A stretch of 14,765 nucleotides of DNA from NCBI GenBank assembly GCA_015654715.1, contig JAATGK010000064.1, positions 1 to 14,765 on the forward strand, written 5' to 3'. The position numbers and the translations under genes are program-made. Shown piece by piece: positions 7,567-14,765 of this stretch. This DNA comes from Alphaproteobacteria bacterium. Its GTDB lineage: Bacteria > Pseudomonadota > Alphaproteobacteria > Micropepsales > Micropepsaceae. Position 1 is the stretch's first letter, and each line of letters starts with the position of its first letter. The notes beneath the pieces are model-generated. The model had not been told where the DNA came from, did no database searches, and was given only the letters and a program-made list of their open reading frames with translations.

Positions 7567-7773
7567 CTGCGGGACGCCCCACCTGTGAAGCCTTATTGTG
7601 CAGCCAAAGGAGCAAAATAGAAGTAAACGGAAACGCAACCCGATTAAGTAGTTCACCGGACATCTCGCCACGCCTTTGCGGCAAACGTAAACAACCGGTT
7701 AGGACTTTATCGCACAGCGGTAGCTTGGGTCGCCCGGCTCGCCTCATGGGTGCGAAGCAGTTATAAGGCGGAT
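7567..7773. other. Divergent intergenic region
   Basis: About 200 bp, less GC-rich than its flanks, separating the minus-strand MCP-like gene from the plus-strand DOMON/NamZ pair. Promoters for both should lie here, but I find no hexamer pair with convincing sequence and spacing, no operator palindrome and no RNA gene. AAGG at 7765-7768 is the Shine-Dalgarno for the + gene; GGTGGGG on the minus strand upstream of 7566 is a weak candidate for the other. Confidence 0.4.
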
Positions 7774-8322
7774 ATGCGTCACATTCTTCATCCCCACCCC
7801 GATTTTCCCTGTGCGGCCGTGTCCAGCATCGCGGTCTACGTCAGCCGCGGGGCAACCGGCAATCTGCTTGTGCACTATTACGTCAGCGGCGGCCCCGGCC
7901 TGGTTGTGCCCTCGCTCCTGTCACCGGCAACGCGGCGGCGCGCCGACGAGCTGTGGCAGCACACCTGCTTCGAAGCCTTCGTGAAACCGGCGGGCAGCGA
8001 CGCCTATTGGGAATTCAATGTCGTCCCGACTTGGGACTGGCAGGTTTATGCGCTGAGCGGCTATCGGGCGGGGCGCGCACCGGCGGAGGACATCGCCGGG
8101 CCGTCCGCCTCAGGGTGTTATGGACGTGAGTGCTGGGAATTGCGGGCGCACTGGCCGCTGGCCGGGATCGTGCCGAACGATCGGCCATGGCGGATCGGCC
8201 TGTCGGCGGTGATCGAAGACAAGGACGGGGCGATTTCCTATTGGGCGCTGCAGCACGCGCCGGACAAACCCGATTTCCATCACAACAGCGCCTTTGCGCT
8301 CGAGCTTGCGGTGACGCCATGA
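7774..8322 (+). CDS. DOMON-like domain protein, partner of the NamZ-family gene
   Basis: A 182-residue protein resembling the bacterial DOMON-like (murB-associated) family of beta-sandwich domains. The recognisable parts are the N-terminus HILHPHPDFPC (3-13), the segment ELWQHTCFEAFVKP with AYWEFNVVPTWDWQVY about 15 residues further on, the strand WRIGLSAVIED, and the ending YWALQHAPDKPDFHH. No signal peptide, membrane segment or catalytic motif is visible; the family is thought to bind small ligands, but the ligand here is unknown. ATG 7774 is chosen because AAGG lies 5 bases upstream of it; a GTG at 7750 would add eight residues. Its TGA overlaps the next start (ATGA), so the two proteins are translationally coupled and probably act together. 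Family assignment is from memory of conserved motifs. Confidence 0.7.
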   Translation: MRHILHPHPDFPCAAVSSIAVYVSRGATGNLLVHYYVSGGPGLVVPSLLSPATRRRADELWQHTCFEAFVKPAGSDAYWEFNVVPTWDWQVYALSGYRAGRAPAEDIAGPSASGCYGRECWELRAHWPLAGIVPNDRPWRIGLSAVIEDKDGAISYWALQHAPDKPDFHHNSAFALELAVTP

Positions 8323-9521
8323 AATTCGGCATCGATCGGCTGCTTTCCGAACCCGCGCTGCGCCGCCCCCTGGCAGGAAAACGTGTGGCGCTGCTGGCGC
8401 ATCCGGCCTCGGTGACGGCGGACCTGACGCACAGCCTTGATGCCTTGGCCATGCTGGGCGATGTCAAGCTGACGGCAGCGTTCGGGCCGCAGCATGGCCT
8501 CAAGGGCGACAAGCAGGACAACATGGTGGAAAGCCCGGATTTCACCGATCCGGTGCATCACCTTCCGGTGTTCAGCCTTTACGGCTCAACGCGCCGCCCG
8601 ACCGATGCGATGCTGGACACCTTCGACGTGCTGCTGGTCGACCTGCAAGACCTCGGCTGCCGCATCTACACGTTTGTGACGACGCTGCTCTATGTGCTGG
8701 AAGCGGCCGCCAAGCACGGCAAAGAGGTGTGGGTGCTCGACCGGCCCAATCCGGCGGGACGGCCGGTGGAAGGCACGATGTTGCGCCCCGGCTGGGAGAG
8801 TTTCGTCGGCGCCGGACCGCTGCCGATGCGCCACGGGCTGACGATGGGTGAACTCGGCGCCTGGTTCGTGGCGCATTTCAAGCTCGATGTCGATTATCGC
8901 GTGATCGATATGGAAGGCTGGCAGCCGGACGAAGCGCCTGGCTATGGCTGGCCGCTGGGGGAGCGCGTCTGGGTCAATCCCAGTCCCAATGCGCCGAATC
9001 TGTTCATGGCGCGGGCCTACGCGGGAACCGTGATGCTGGAAGGCACCACGCTGTCGGAGGGACGCGGCACGACCCGGCCGCTGGAACTGTTCGGCGCACC
9101 GGACATCGATGCGGCGGCGGTTCTGGGCGAGATGTGGGCACAAGCGCCCGCGTGGATGGAAGGCTGCGCCTTGCGCGAATGCTGGTTCGAACCGACCTTC
9201 CACAAACACGCGGGCAAGCTCTGCCATGGCGTGCAAATTCACAGTGAAGGCCCGGCTTACGATCACGCTGCGTTCAAGCCCTGGCGGCTGCAGGCGTTGG
9301 CGTTCAAAGCGATCCGGCGGCTTACTCCCGATTATCCCTTGTGGCGCGATTTCGCTTACGAATATGAGACCGGCAAACTCGCCATCGATGTCATCAACGG
9401 CGGCCCGGCATTGCGCGAATGGGTGGACACGGCGGGCGCGCAGCCCGGCGATCTCGATGATCTGGCGACGCTGGATGAACGAGCGTGGGAAAACGAACGA
9501 CGGGCGTTTCTGCTGTACTAA
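8319..9521 (+). CDS. DUF1343 / NamZ-family protein, probable exo-beta-N-acetylmuramidase (GH171)
   Basis: A 400-residue member of the DUF1343 family, whose Bacillus subtilis member NamZ removes terminal N-acetylmuramic acid from cell-wall glycan fragments. Conserved blocks are AAFGPQHGLKGDKQDN (53-68), LPVFSLYG (82-89), VLLVDLQDLGCRIYTF (104-119), VLDRPNPAGRPVEG (139-152), PMRHGLTMGEL (169-179), NPSPNAPNL (220-228) and LEGTTLSEGRGTTRPLELFG (240-259). The family usually has PEHG in the first block; here Gln58 replaces that Glu. The N-terminus (MKFGIDRLLSEPALRR) is not a signal peptide, so this copy should be cytoplasmic, suiting recycling of imported muropeptides rather than wall digestion outside the cell. 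The start overlaps the upstream stop by 4 bases; the longer frame from 8130 lies inside the DOMON-like gene. Substrate is inferred from family only. Confidence 0.85.
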   Translation: MKFGIDRLLSEPALRRPLAGKRVALLAHPASVTADLTHSLDALAMLGDVKLTAAFGPQHGLKGDKQDNMVESPDFTDPVHHLPVFSLYGSTRRPTDAMLDTFDVLLVDLQDLGCRIYTFVTTLLYVLEAAAKHGKEVWVLDRPNPAGRPVEGTMLRPGWESFVGAGPLPMRHGLTMGELGAWFVAHFKLDVDYRVIDMEGWQPDEAPGYGWPLGERVWVNPSPNAPNLFMARAYAGTVMLEGTTLSEGRGTTRPLELFGAPDIDAAAVLGEMWAQAPAWMEGCALRECWFEPTFHKHAGKLCHGVQIHSEGPAYDHAAFKPWRLQALAFKAIRRLTPDYPLWRDFAYEYETGKLAIDVINGGPALREWVDTAGAQPGDLDDLATLDERAWENERRAFLLY

Positions 9522-9522
9522 C

Positions 9523-9595
9523 CTGTCATTCCGGCCGAGTGCTCGCAGCGAAGCGAAGAGCGCGTAGAGCCGGGATCCACTCTAACACATGACAG
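9523..9595. repeat. GTCATTCCGG-type intergenic palindrome
   Basis: A 73-bp element starting one base after the namZ-family stop. CTGTCAT (9523-9529) is inverted perfectly as ATGACAG (9589-9595). Inside, ATTCCGGCCGAG and GAGCCGGGAT are roughly complementary around a GCAGCGAAGCGAAGAGCGC centre. It looks like the dispersed GTCATTCCGGCCGAG repeats common in alphaproteobacterial chromosomes. It directly abuts the next repeat at 9596, so the gap between the convergent genes is packed with two palindromes and may work as a two-way transcription stop. Confidence 0.6.
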
Positions 9596-9673
9596 ATTTC
9601 CGAGTGGTTCCCGGGTCGCGCCAACGTGCCAAATGGCAATATTTGCGCGGCGCGCCCGGGATGACAGCGCGAG
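9596..9673. repeat. REP-type palindrome downstream of the distal GH3 gene (copy A)
   Basis: The arms TCCCGGGTCGCGCC (9609-9622) and GGCGCGCCCGGGA (9649-9661) pair with one bulged base; TGCCAAATGGCA (9627-9638) forms a small inner hairpin. An ungapped comparison with 12396-12473 gives 71 of 78 identical bases, at an offset of exactly 2800. It ends at the GH3 stop codon, so it forms the 3' UTR of that gene. Confidence 0.75.
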
Positions 9674-12358
9674 TTACTGCGGCAGGGTCTGTTCGCCTTC
9701 GATGGTGAGCGGCGACGACGCGACCCCTTTGGTGAAGCCCGGCTGACCACCACCGACGCTGAGCGTGTAGGTGCCCGGCTGCACCTTGATGTCACCGGCT
9801 TCGGTCACGCTGGAAAGATCGCGCGGCTTCAAATCGAAGTGCACGATGCGGCTTTCGCCGGGCTGGAGATTGACGCGCGCGAGGCCTCTGAGCGCCAGTT
9901 TCGGCATCCCCGGCGTACCAGGGAAGCTGAGATAAAGCTGGGCCACTTCATCGCCCGCCACCTTGCCGGTGTTCTTGACCGCGACATCGACACCAAGAGC
10001 GTCACCCGCCTTCAGCGCCTGTGTCGTGAGCTTGAGATCGCTGTAAGCGAAGCTGGTGTAGGAAAGGCCATAGCCGAACGGATAAAGCGGCTTGCCGGTG
10101 TAATAACGATAGGTGCGGTTCGCCATCGCATAATCGGTGAAGGCCGGCAGGTCCTTGACGCCGGTATAGAAGGTCACCGGCAAGCGGCCCGACGGGCTGT
10201 AAGCGCCCGACAGGATATCGGCGATGGCTGTACCCGCCTCTTCGCCGCCGTACCACGATTCCAGAATGGCGTCGGCATTCTTGGCCGCCCAGTTCACGCT
10301 CAGCGCCGAACCGTTGTACAGCACCGCAATCAACGGCTTCCTGGTCGCTTTGCGCGCGGCCTTGAGCAGGTCTTCTTCCGGCGCGGGCAGATCGAGGCTG
10401 GTGCGGTCGCCGCCGACGAAGCCGGGCACGTCCACCGCCATCTCCTCGCCTTCGAGACCGGGGGTGATACCGACCACCGCGACGACCGCGTCGGCCTTTT
10501 TGATCGCGGCGATGGCGCGCTTCAGCACATCCGGGTCCTGGCGGGCCCACATCAGACGCATGGTAATGTGATTGGTAGGGGCGCGCTCGATCCGCACCGC
10601 GTAATGGTGGCCCGCTTCGAGATGCACTAGCGACGACTTGATGCTCTTGCCGCCGGGACCGGCGACATGAGCGATCTGTTTGCCGTCGAGCAGCAGCCTG
10701 CCGCCCGGGGCATCGAGACCGAGCAGGTAATCGCCGGTTGCGGCCGGTGTCAGCGTGCCCGACCAGCGCATTGCCACCGCGAAGACGTTCTGCACCTTGC
10801 TGGCTTTGATGAGATCGGGATCGTCGGGGAAATCGACCTTCGCATCGACGCGCGTCTCGACCGGCGTACCGGTAAAGGCCTCGTTGTCAAAATACTCAGC
10901 GGTCAGGCCCGGCTTGCCGTCCGAAGAGGTCAGCGCCTCGGCGGGAACCGGCACGCTCTCACGCAGGAAATTGGTGCCGGGCTCGAACACGATTTCAGCA
11001 TTGGGGAAGGCGTGTCTGATCCCTTCCAGCGCCGAAACGGCATGCGAAGGAATGCCGTTGTAATTGCCGTAAAGCGGCAACACTTGATCGGCCAGCGAGC
11101 CAATCACCGCGATGCGCCTCACGGCCGGTTTCAGCGGCAGCGCTCCCTTGTTCTTGAGCAGCACCATGGATTCACGCGCGACGCGCAACGCCACTTGGCG
11201 ATGGGCGGCCGAATCCAGTTCCGTGTCCGGCACCTGGGCGTACTTGACCATTTCCGCCGGATCGAACAGGCCGAGACGCATCTCAGCCATGAACAACCGC
11301 TTCAGCGATTCATCAACCACCGCTTCGGACACCAGCCCTTGCTTCATCGCATCGACATAGCGGCTGTAGTCAGGCTCGACGCGCTGGTGGAGCCAGTAAT
11401 CGGCGCAGTCGTTGTCGACGCCATGCTTCAGCGAAATGGCGGCGGCCTCGGCAATATTGGCAGTGTAGTGATGACCGTAAGTGATGTCTTCGATGGCATC
11501 GCAATCCGACACCACGTAGCCCTTGAAGCCCCATGCCTTGCGCAAGGTTTCGGTCAGCAGGAAATCCTGCGCACAACCCGGCTGGCCGTTGATGCTGTTA
11601 TAGGCGCACATCATCGACCCGGCATGGCCTTCCACCACCGCGGCACGGAACTGCGGTAGATAAGTGTCGGCCATATCATGCTTGGACACCGTTACGTCGG
11701 CGGTGTGACGCGTCGGCTCGGGACCGGAATGCACCGCGAAATGCTTGGGCGTAGCAATGACGCGGAGATATTTCGGATCGTCACCCTGCATGCCGGAGAC
11801 GAACGCCTTGGCGATGGTACCGGTGAGCCACGGGTCTTCGCCATACGTCTCCTGGCCGCGGCCCCAGCGCGGATCGCGGAAGATGTTGACGTTCGGCGAC
11901 CAGAACGAAAGGCCCTGGAAAATTGCGTGGTCCTTGCCGTTGCCGCCGGCGCGATTGAATTTCACCCGGGCCTCGGTCGACACCGCGACCGTCATCTCAT
12001 GCACCAGCGCCGGATCGAAGGTGGCGCCGAGCGCGATCGCCTGCGGGAAGACGGTGGCGAGGCCATTGCGCGCCACGCCGTGCAGTGCCTCGCCCCACCA
12101 GTTGTAGCCGTGAACGCCGAGCCGCGGAATCGGCCGCGCTTGGTTGACGAGCTGTGACGCCTTTTCTTCCGGCGTCATGCGGGCGATGAGATCGTCGACG
12201 CGCTTTTCGAACGGCTGCGCCGGATCGGTATAGACCGGCGCCGGTGGTGCGGCTGGCTTTTCCGCCCACGGCCAATCGAAGGCGGAAGCGCCGTTCATCG
12301 AAAGCAACATCAGAGCCGCCGTCGCAGTCGCGGTGCGCAGCTTGGAAATGGTGGTCAT
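9674..12358 (-). CDS. Secreted GH3 glycosidase (beta-xylosidase/beta-glucosidase type) with inserted PA14 domain
   Basis: An 894-residue exo-acting glycoside hydrolase family 3 enzyme. A signal peptide covers 1-26 (hydrophobic ATAALMLLSM, cleavage at ASA/FD), so it is exported. The GH3 N-domain (about 50-340) has YNWWGEALHGVARNG, FRDPRWGRGQETYGEDP and ATPKHFAVHSGPEPTRH; the nucleophile is Asp285 in VVSDCDAIED, and SDCDA rather than SDW points to the xylosidase-like branch. The GH3 C-domain (from about 400) is interrupted by a PA14 domain (about 483-608), often used in carbohydrate recognition. It resumes with GLEGEEM (635-640), the likely site of the acid/base Glu, and GFVGGDRTSLDLP. A Fn3-like domain (about 787-860) ends it. 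The frame extends 64 codons upstream through a repeat, but ATG 12358 has a signal peptide and a good ribosome site. It is probably cotranscribed with the paralog upstream. Exact sugar specificity cannot be read. Confidence 0.93.
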   Translation of the reverse strand: MTTISKLRTATATAALMLLSMNGASAFDWPWAEKPAAPPAPVYTDPAQPFEKRVDDLIARMTPEEKASQLVNQARPIPRLGVHGYNWWGEALHGVARNGLATVFPQAIALGATFDPALVHEMTVAVSTEARVKFNRAGGNGKDHAIFQGLSFWSPNVNIFRDPRWGRGQETYGEDPWLTGTIAKAFVSGMQGDDPKYLRVIATPKHFAVHSGPEPTRHTADVTVSKHDMADTYLPQFRAAVVEGHAGSMMCAYNSINGQPGCAQDFLLTETLRKAWGFKGYVVSDCDAIEDITYGHHYTANIAEAAAISLKHGVDNDCADYWLHQRVEPDYSRYVDAMKQGLVSEAVVDESLKRLFMAEMRLGLFDPAEMVKYAQVPDTELDSAAHRQVALRVARESMVLLKNKGALPLKPAVRRIAVIGSLADQVLPLYGNYNGIPSHAVSALEGIRHAFPNAEIVFEPGTNFLRESVPVPAEALTSSDGKPGLTAEYFDNEAFTGTPVETRVDAKVDFPDDPDLIKASKVQNVFAVAMRWSGTLTPAATGDYLLGLDAPGGRLLLDGKQIAHVAGPGGKSIKSSLVHLEAGHHYAVRIERAPTNHITMRLMWARQDPDVLKRAIAAIKKADAVVAVVGITPGLEGEEMAVDVPGFVGGDRTSLDLPAPEEDLLKAARKATRKPLIAVLYNGSALSVNWAAKNADAILESWYGGEEAGTAIADILSGAYSPSGRLPVTFYTGVKDLPAFTDYAMANRTYRYYTGKPLYPFGYGLSYTSFAYSDLKLTTQALKAGDALGVDVAVKNTGKVAGDEVAQLYLSFPGTPGMPKLALRGLARVNLQPGESRIVHFDLKPRDLSSVTEAGDIKVQPGTYTLSVGGGQPGFTKGVASSPLTIEGEQTLPQ

Positions 12359-12363
12359 TTGAT

Positions 12364-12369
12364 CCCCCT
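12364..12369 (-). promoter_or_regulatory. Ribosome binding site fixing the start of the distal GH3 gene
   Basis: On the minus strand AGGGGG (12369-12364) sits 5 bases before the ATG at 12358-12356. This, together with the signal peptide that follows, rules out the upstream in-frame extension to 12550, which would translate the REP element and the end of the neighbouring gene in another frame. Confidence 0.7.
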
Positions 12370-12395
12370 GAGTATCCGTTCGAACGCTTCGCCAC

Positions 12396-12473
12396 ATTTC
12401 CGAGTGGGTTCCGGGTCGCGCCAACGTGCCAAACGGCAATGTCTGCGTGGCGCGCCCGGGATGACAACGCGAG
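12396..12473. repeat. REP-type palindrome between the two GH3 genes (copy B)
   Basis: This is the second copy of the 78-bp element at 9596-9673, seven substitutions and no gaps apart, ending at the stop codon of the upstream GH3 gene. The arms around CCGGGTCGCGCC and GGCGCGCCCGG still pair, and the inner hairpin is kept as TGCCAAACGGCA. As a stem-loop between cotranscribed genes it could lower or shift expression of the distal gene relative to the first. Confidence 0.75.
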
Positions 12474-14765
12474 TTATTGCGGCAGGGTCTGTTCGCCTTC
12501 GATGGTGAGCGGGGTCGACGCGGCCGCTTTGGTGAAGCCCGGCTGGCCACCGCCGACGCTTAACGTATAAGCGCCCGGCTGCACCTTCACCTCACCCTCT
12601 TCCGTCACGCTGGACAAATCGCGGGGGCGAAGATCGAAATGCACCGTGCGGCTTTCACCCGGCTGAAGATTGACGCGCTGAACGCCGCGCAAGGCTTTGA
12701 CCGGCATCCCCGGCGTGCCCGGGAACGTCAGATAAAGCTGAGCCACCTCGTCGCCCGCCACCTTACCGGTGTTCTTGACATCGACATCGACACCAAGAGC
12801 GTCGCCCGCCTTCAGTGCCGGGGCCGTGAGCTTGAGGCCGCTGTAAGCGAAGCTCGTATAGGAAAGGCCGTAACCGAACGGATAAAGCGGTTTGCCGGCG
12901 TAATAGCGATAAGTGCGACCCGCCATCGAATAGTTTTCGAACGCCGGCAGATCCTTGACGCCGGTGTAGAACGTCACCGGCAGACGGCCCGACGGACTAT
13001 AAGCACCCGACAGGATATCGGCGATGGCGGTACCGGCCGCCTGGCCGCCGTACCAGGATTCGAGAATCGCATCGGCGTTCTTCGCCGCCCAATTCACGGA
13101 TAACGCCGAGCCGTTGTAGAGCACGGCGATCAGCGGTTTCTTGGTCGCTTTGCGCGCCGCCACGAGCAAATCCTCTTCCGGCGTGGGCAGATCGATGCTG
13201 GTGCGGTCGCCGCCGACGAAGCCGGGCACATCGACCTTCATCTCTTCGCCTTCCAGCGCCGAGGTGATGCCGACCACCGCGATCACAGCGTCGGCCTTCT
13301 TGATCGCCGCCACGGCGCGCTTCTGAGCATCGGAAATCTGCTTGGTCCAGACGAAGTGGATCGACATGCGCGGCTCATAACCGCGTTCGACCTTCACCTG
13401 GTAGGAGTGGCCGGCTTCGAGGTGCAGCACCACCGTCTTGGCGGACTGGTCGCCGGAGCCGAGACTAACGACCTCTTTGCCGTCGATCCACAACTTGCCG
13501 ACGCGCGCATCCAGCCCGATGGCGTAATCGGCGGTTTCCGCCGGCGTCAGCGTGCCGGTCCAGCGCACCGCGTATTGCGGCAGTTGCGGCAACTCGACGA
13601 CCTTCAGGGCGACGCGGCCACGCTCGTAATCGATACCGGCATCGACGCGCGTCATCACCGGCGCGCCGCTGTAATCCTCGCTGGCAAAGAACTCGGCGGT
13701 AAGGCCGGGCTTGCCGTCGGCCGTCTTGAGCACCGAGGCCGGAATCGCATTGCCCGTGCGCAAGAAATTGGTGCCCGGCTCGTAGACGATCTCGGCATTG
13801 GGGAATTGCTTCTTGATCCCCTCCAGCGCGGAAACGGCGGACACCGGCGTGCCGTTGTAATTGCCGTAAAGCGGCACCACCTGCTCGGCGAGCGGCCCGA
13901 TCACCGCAATGCGCTTGATCGTTTGTTTCAGCGGCAGCGCACCCTTGTTCTTGAGGAGCACCATCGACTCGCGCGCTGCCCGCAAGGCAAGCTGATTGTG
14001 CGCCTCCGAATTGAGTTCGCTTGGCGCAACCTGGGCATACGGTACAGCGCTTTGCGGATCGAACATGCCGAGCTTCATGCGCGCCAGGAACAGCCGCTTG
14101 AGCGACACATCGACCACGTCTTGCGATACCAGACCCTGCTTCATCGCATCGATGTAGCGCTGGTAATCGGCATCGGTCTTGACCGAGATCGTCCAGGTCG
14201 AACAGTCGTTGTCGACGCCATGTTTGAGCGACGTCGCGGCAGCCTCGGCAACCGTCTTGGTGAAGTGGTGACCGCGCTCGATGTCTTCGATGGCATCGCA
14301 ATCCGACACCACCACGCCCTTGAATCCCCATGCCCCGCGCAGCGTGTCGTTGAGGAGGAAATCCTGGGCGCAAGCCGGTTGGCCGTTGATGCGATTATAG
14401 GCGCACATCACCGATGCGGCATGACCCTCCACCACCGCTTCACGGAACTGCGGCAGATAGGTGTCGACCATGTCGTGCTTGGTGGCGGACACATCGACAC
14501 TGTGGCGCGTCGGCTCGGGACCGGAATGGACCGCGAAATGTTTCGGCGTCGCGACGGTGCGCAGATATTTCGGATCGTCGCCCTGCATGCCGGTGACGAA
14601 CGCCTTGCCGAACTGGCCGGTGAGCCACGGGTCTTCGCCGTAGGTTTCCTGGCCGCGGCCCCAGCGCGGATCGCGGAAGATGTTGACGTTCGGCGACCAG
14701 AAGGTCAGGCCCTGAAAAATGCCATGATCCTTGTCGTAGCCGGTCTCGTTGTATTTGACGCGCGC
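12474..14765 (-). CDS. GH3 glycosidase with PA14 domain, tandem paralog (N-terminus beyond window)
   Basis: 763 residues are visible; the frame is open to the window edge, and by alignment with its neighbour about 130 N-terminal residues, including any signal peptide, are missing. Visible landmarks are FWSPNVNIFRDPRWGRGQE, TPKHFAVHSGPEPTRH, the nucleophile Asp155 (visible numbering) in VVSDCDAIEDIE, a PA14 domain beginning GKPGLTAEFFASEDYSG, LEGEEMKVDVPGF with the likely acid/base Glu, GGDRTSIDLP, and a C-terminal Fn3-like domain ending TLPQ as in the paralog. Catalytic residues are intact, so it should be active. The last 275 residues match the downstream paralog at about 88% (counted by eye), but the PA14 region matches at only about half. 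As the first of the two genes it should be nearer the promoter, which lies outside the window. Confidence 0.93.
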   Translation of the reverse strand, partial: ARVKYNETGYDKDHGIFQGLTFWSPNVNIFRDPRWGRGQETYGEDPWLTGQFGKAFVTGMQGDDPKYLRTVATPKHFAVHSGPEPTRHSVDVSATKHDMVDTYLPQFREAVVEGHAASVMCAYNRINGQPACAQDFLLNDTLRGAWGFKGVVVSDCDAIEDIERGHHFTKTVAEAAATSLKHGVDNDCSTWTISVKTDADYQRYIDAMKQGLVSQDVVDVSLKRLFLARMKLGMFDPQSAVPYAQVAPSELNSEAHNQLALRAARESMVLLKNKGALPLKQTIKRIAVIGPLAEQVVPLYGNYNGTPVSAVSALEGIKKQFPNAEIVYEPGTNFLRTGNAIPASVLKTADGKPGLTAEFFASEDYSGAPVMTRVDAGIDYERGRVALKVVELPQLPQYAVRWTGTLTPAETADYAIGLDARVGKLWIDGKEVVSLGSGDQSAKTVVLHLEAGHSYQVKVERGYEPRMSIHFVWTKQISDAQKRAVAAIKKADAVIAVVGITSALEGEEMKVDVPGFVGGDRTSIDLPTPEEDLLVAARKATKKPLIAVLYNGSALSVNWAAKNADAILESWYGGQAAGTAIADILSGAYSPSGRLPVTFYTGVKDLPAFENYSMAGRTYRYYAGKPLYPFGYGLSYTSFAYSGLKLTAPALKAGDALGVDVDVKNTGKVAGDEVAQLYLTFPGTPGMPVKALRGVQRVNLQPGESRTVHFDLRPRDLSSVTEEGEVKVQPGAYTLSVGGGQPGFTKAAASTPLTIEGEQTLPQ

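Larger units (their letters stand above)
9596..14765 (-). repeat. Tandem duplication of a GH3 gene plus downstream REP element
   Basis: The two GH3 genes and their following 78-bp repeats form two units in direct orientation. At the 3' end the register is exactly 2800 bp (stop codons at 9674-9676 and 12474-12476, repeat starts at 9596 and 12396). Similarity stops abruptly at 9596/12396, which is also the edge of the palindrome at 9523-9595. The upstream unit is cut by the window end, so its other boundary is not seen. Confidence 0.8.

Noticed and set aside
6349..7620. 423-codon plus-strand open frame opposite the MCP-like gene
   Set aside because: It is Arg/His/Asp/Gly-rich low-complexity sequence typical of the antisense of a GC-rich coiled-coil gene. 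The minus frame has MCP-like motifs and good codon structure.
7567..7773. Specific sigma-70-type promoters in the divergent gap
   Set aside because: Partial matches such as TTGCGT or TTTACT lack a partner -10 hexamer at 16-18 bp, so no promoter is called.
10667..11659. 330-codon plus-strand open frame opposite the GH3 gene
   Set aside because: It is antisense to conserved GH3 catalytic motifs, and the product shows no domain or plausible start signal.
12359..12550. N-terminal extension of the distal GH3 frame by 64 codons
   Set aside because: It reads through the REP element and the 3' end of the neighbouring gene in another frame, is Arg/Pro-rich, and would bury a clear signal peptide that follows a good Shine-Dalgarno at 12364-12369.
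1..14765. CRISPR array, tRNA, rRNA, insertion sequence or prophage genes
   Set aside because: I saw no spaced direct repeats of CRISPR type, no cloverleaf with a TTCRA arm, no transposase or integrase motifs and no rRNA signature. The only repeats are the palindromes and the GH3 duplication.

Overview
The window reads as a piece of chromosome from a GC-rich Gram-negative bacterium, most likely an alphaproteobacterium. The evidence is the gene order cheA-cheW-mcp-cheW-cheR-cheB with an MCP inside the operon, the acidic MCP tail, the GTCATCCCGG-type palindromic repeats between genes, and the DOMON-like/DUF1343 gene pair. I cannot fix the genus. Nothing in the window marks a plasmid, phage or transposon.

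Left part (1-5325, + strand): the 3' half of a chemosensory operon. It holds the end of cheA, a CheW, a membrane MCP with a four-helix-bundle-type sensor region, a second CheW, the methyltransferase CheR and the methylesterase CheB, all within 0-15 bp of each other. Together they make a complete receptor-coupling-kinase-adaptation module, except that no cheY or cheD is visible; cheY may lie upstream of the window.

Middle (5326-7773): a 540-bp gap between convergent genes. Read on the minus strand it is orderly: the end of a 566-aa soluble coiled-coil gene with a degenerate MCP-like hairpin, a REP-type palindrome, a hairpin plus T-run terminator, a perfect TATAAT, a roughly 240-nt segment closed by a 10-bp perfect long-range stem, then another hairpin plus T-run. 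This looks like an unannotated small RNA gene, and is the best candidate here for something undescribed.

Right part (7774-14765): a translationally coupled + strand pair, a DOMON-like protein and a cytoplasmic NamZ/DUF1343-family protein (exo-N-acetylmuramidase family). Convergent to it are two tandem GH3 glycosidases on the minus strand. These are secreted or periplasmic beta-xylosidase/beta-glucosidase-type enzymes with an inserted PA14 domain and a C-terminal Fn3-like domain. They are a tandem duplication with a 2800-bp period at the 3' ends, and the copied unit includes a REP element just downstream of each stop codon. The C-terminal parts are about 88% identical but the PA14 domains are far more diverged. 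The upstream GH3 copy runs off the window, lacking about 130 N-terminal residues.
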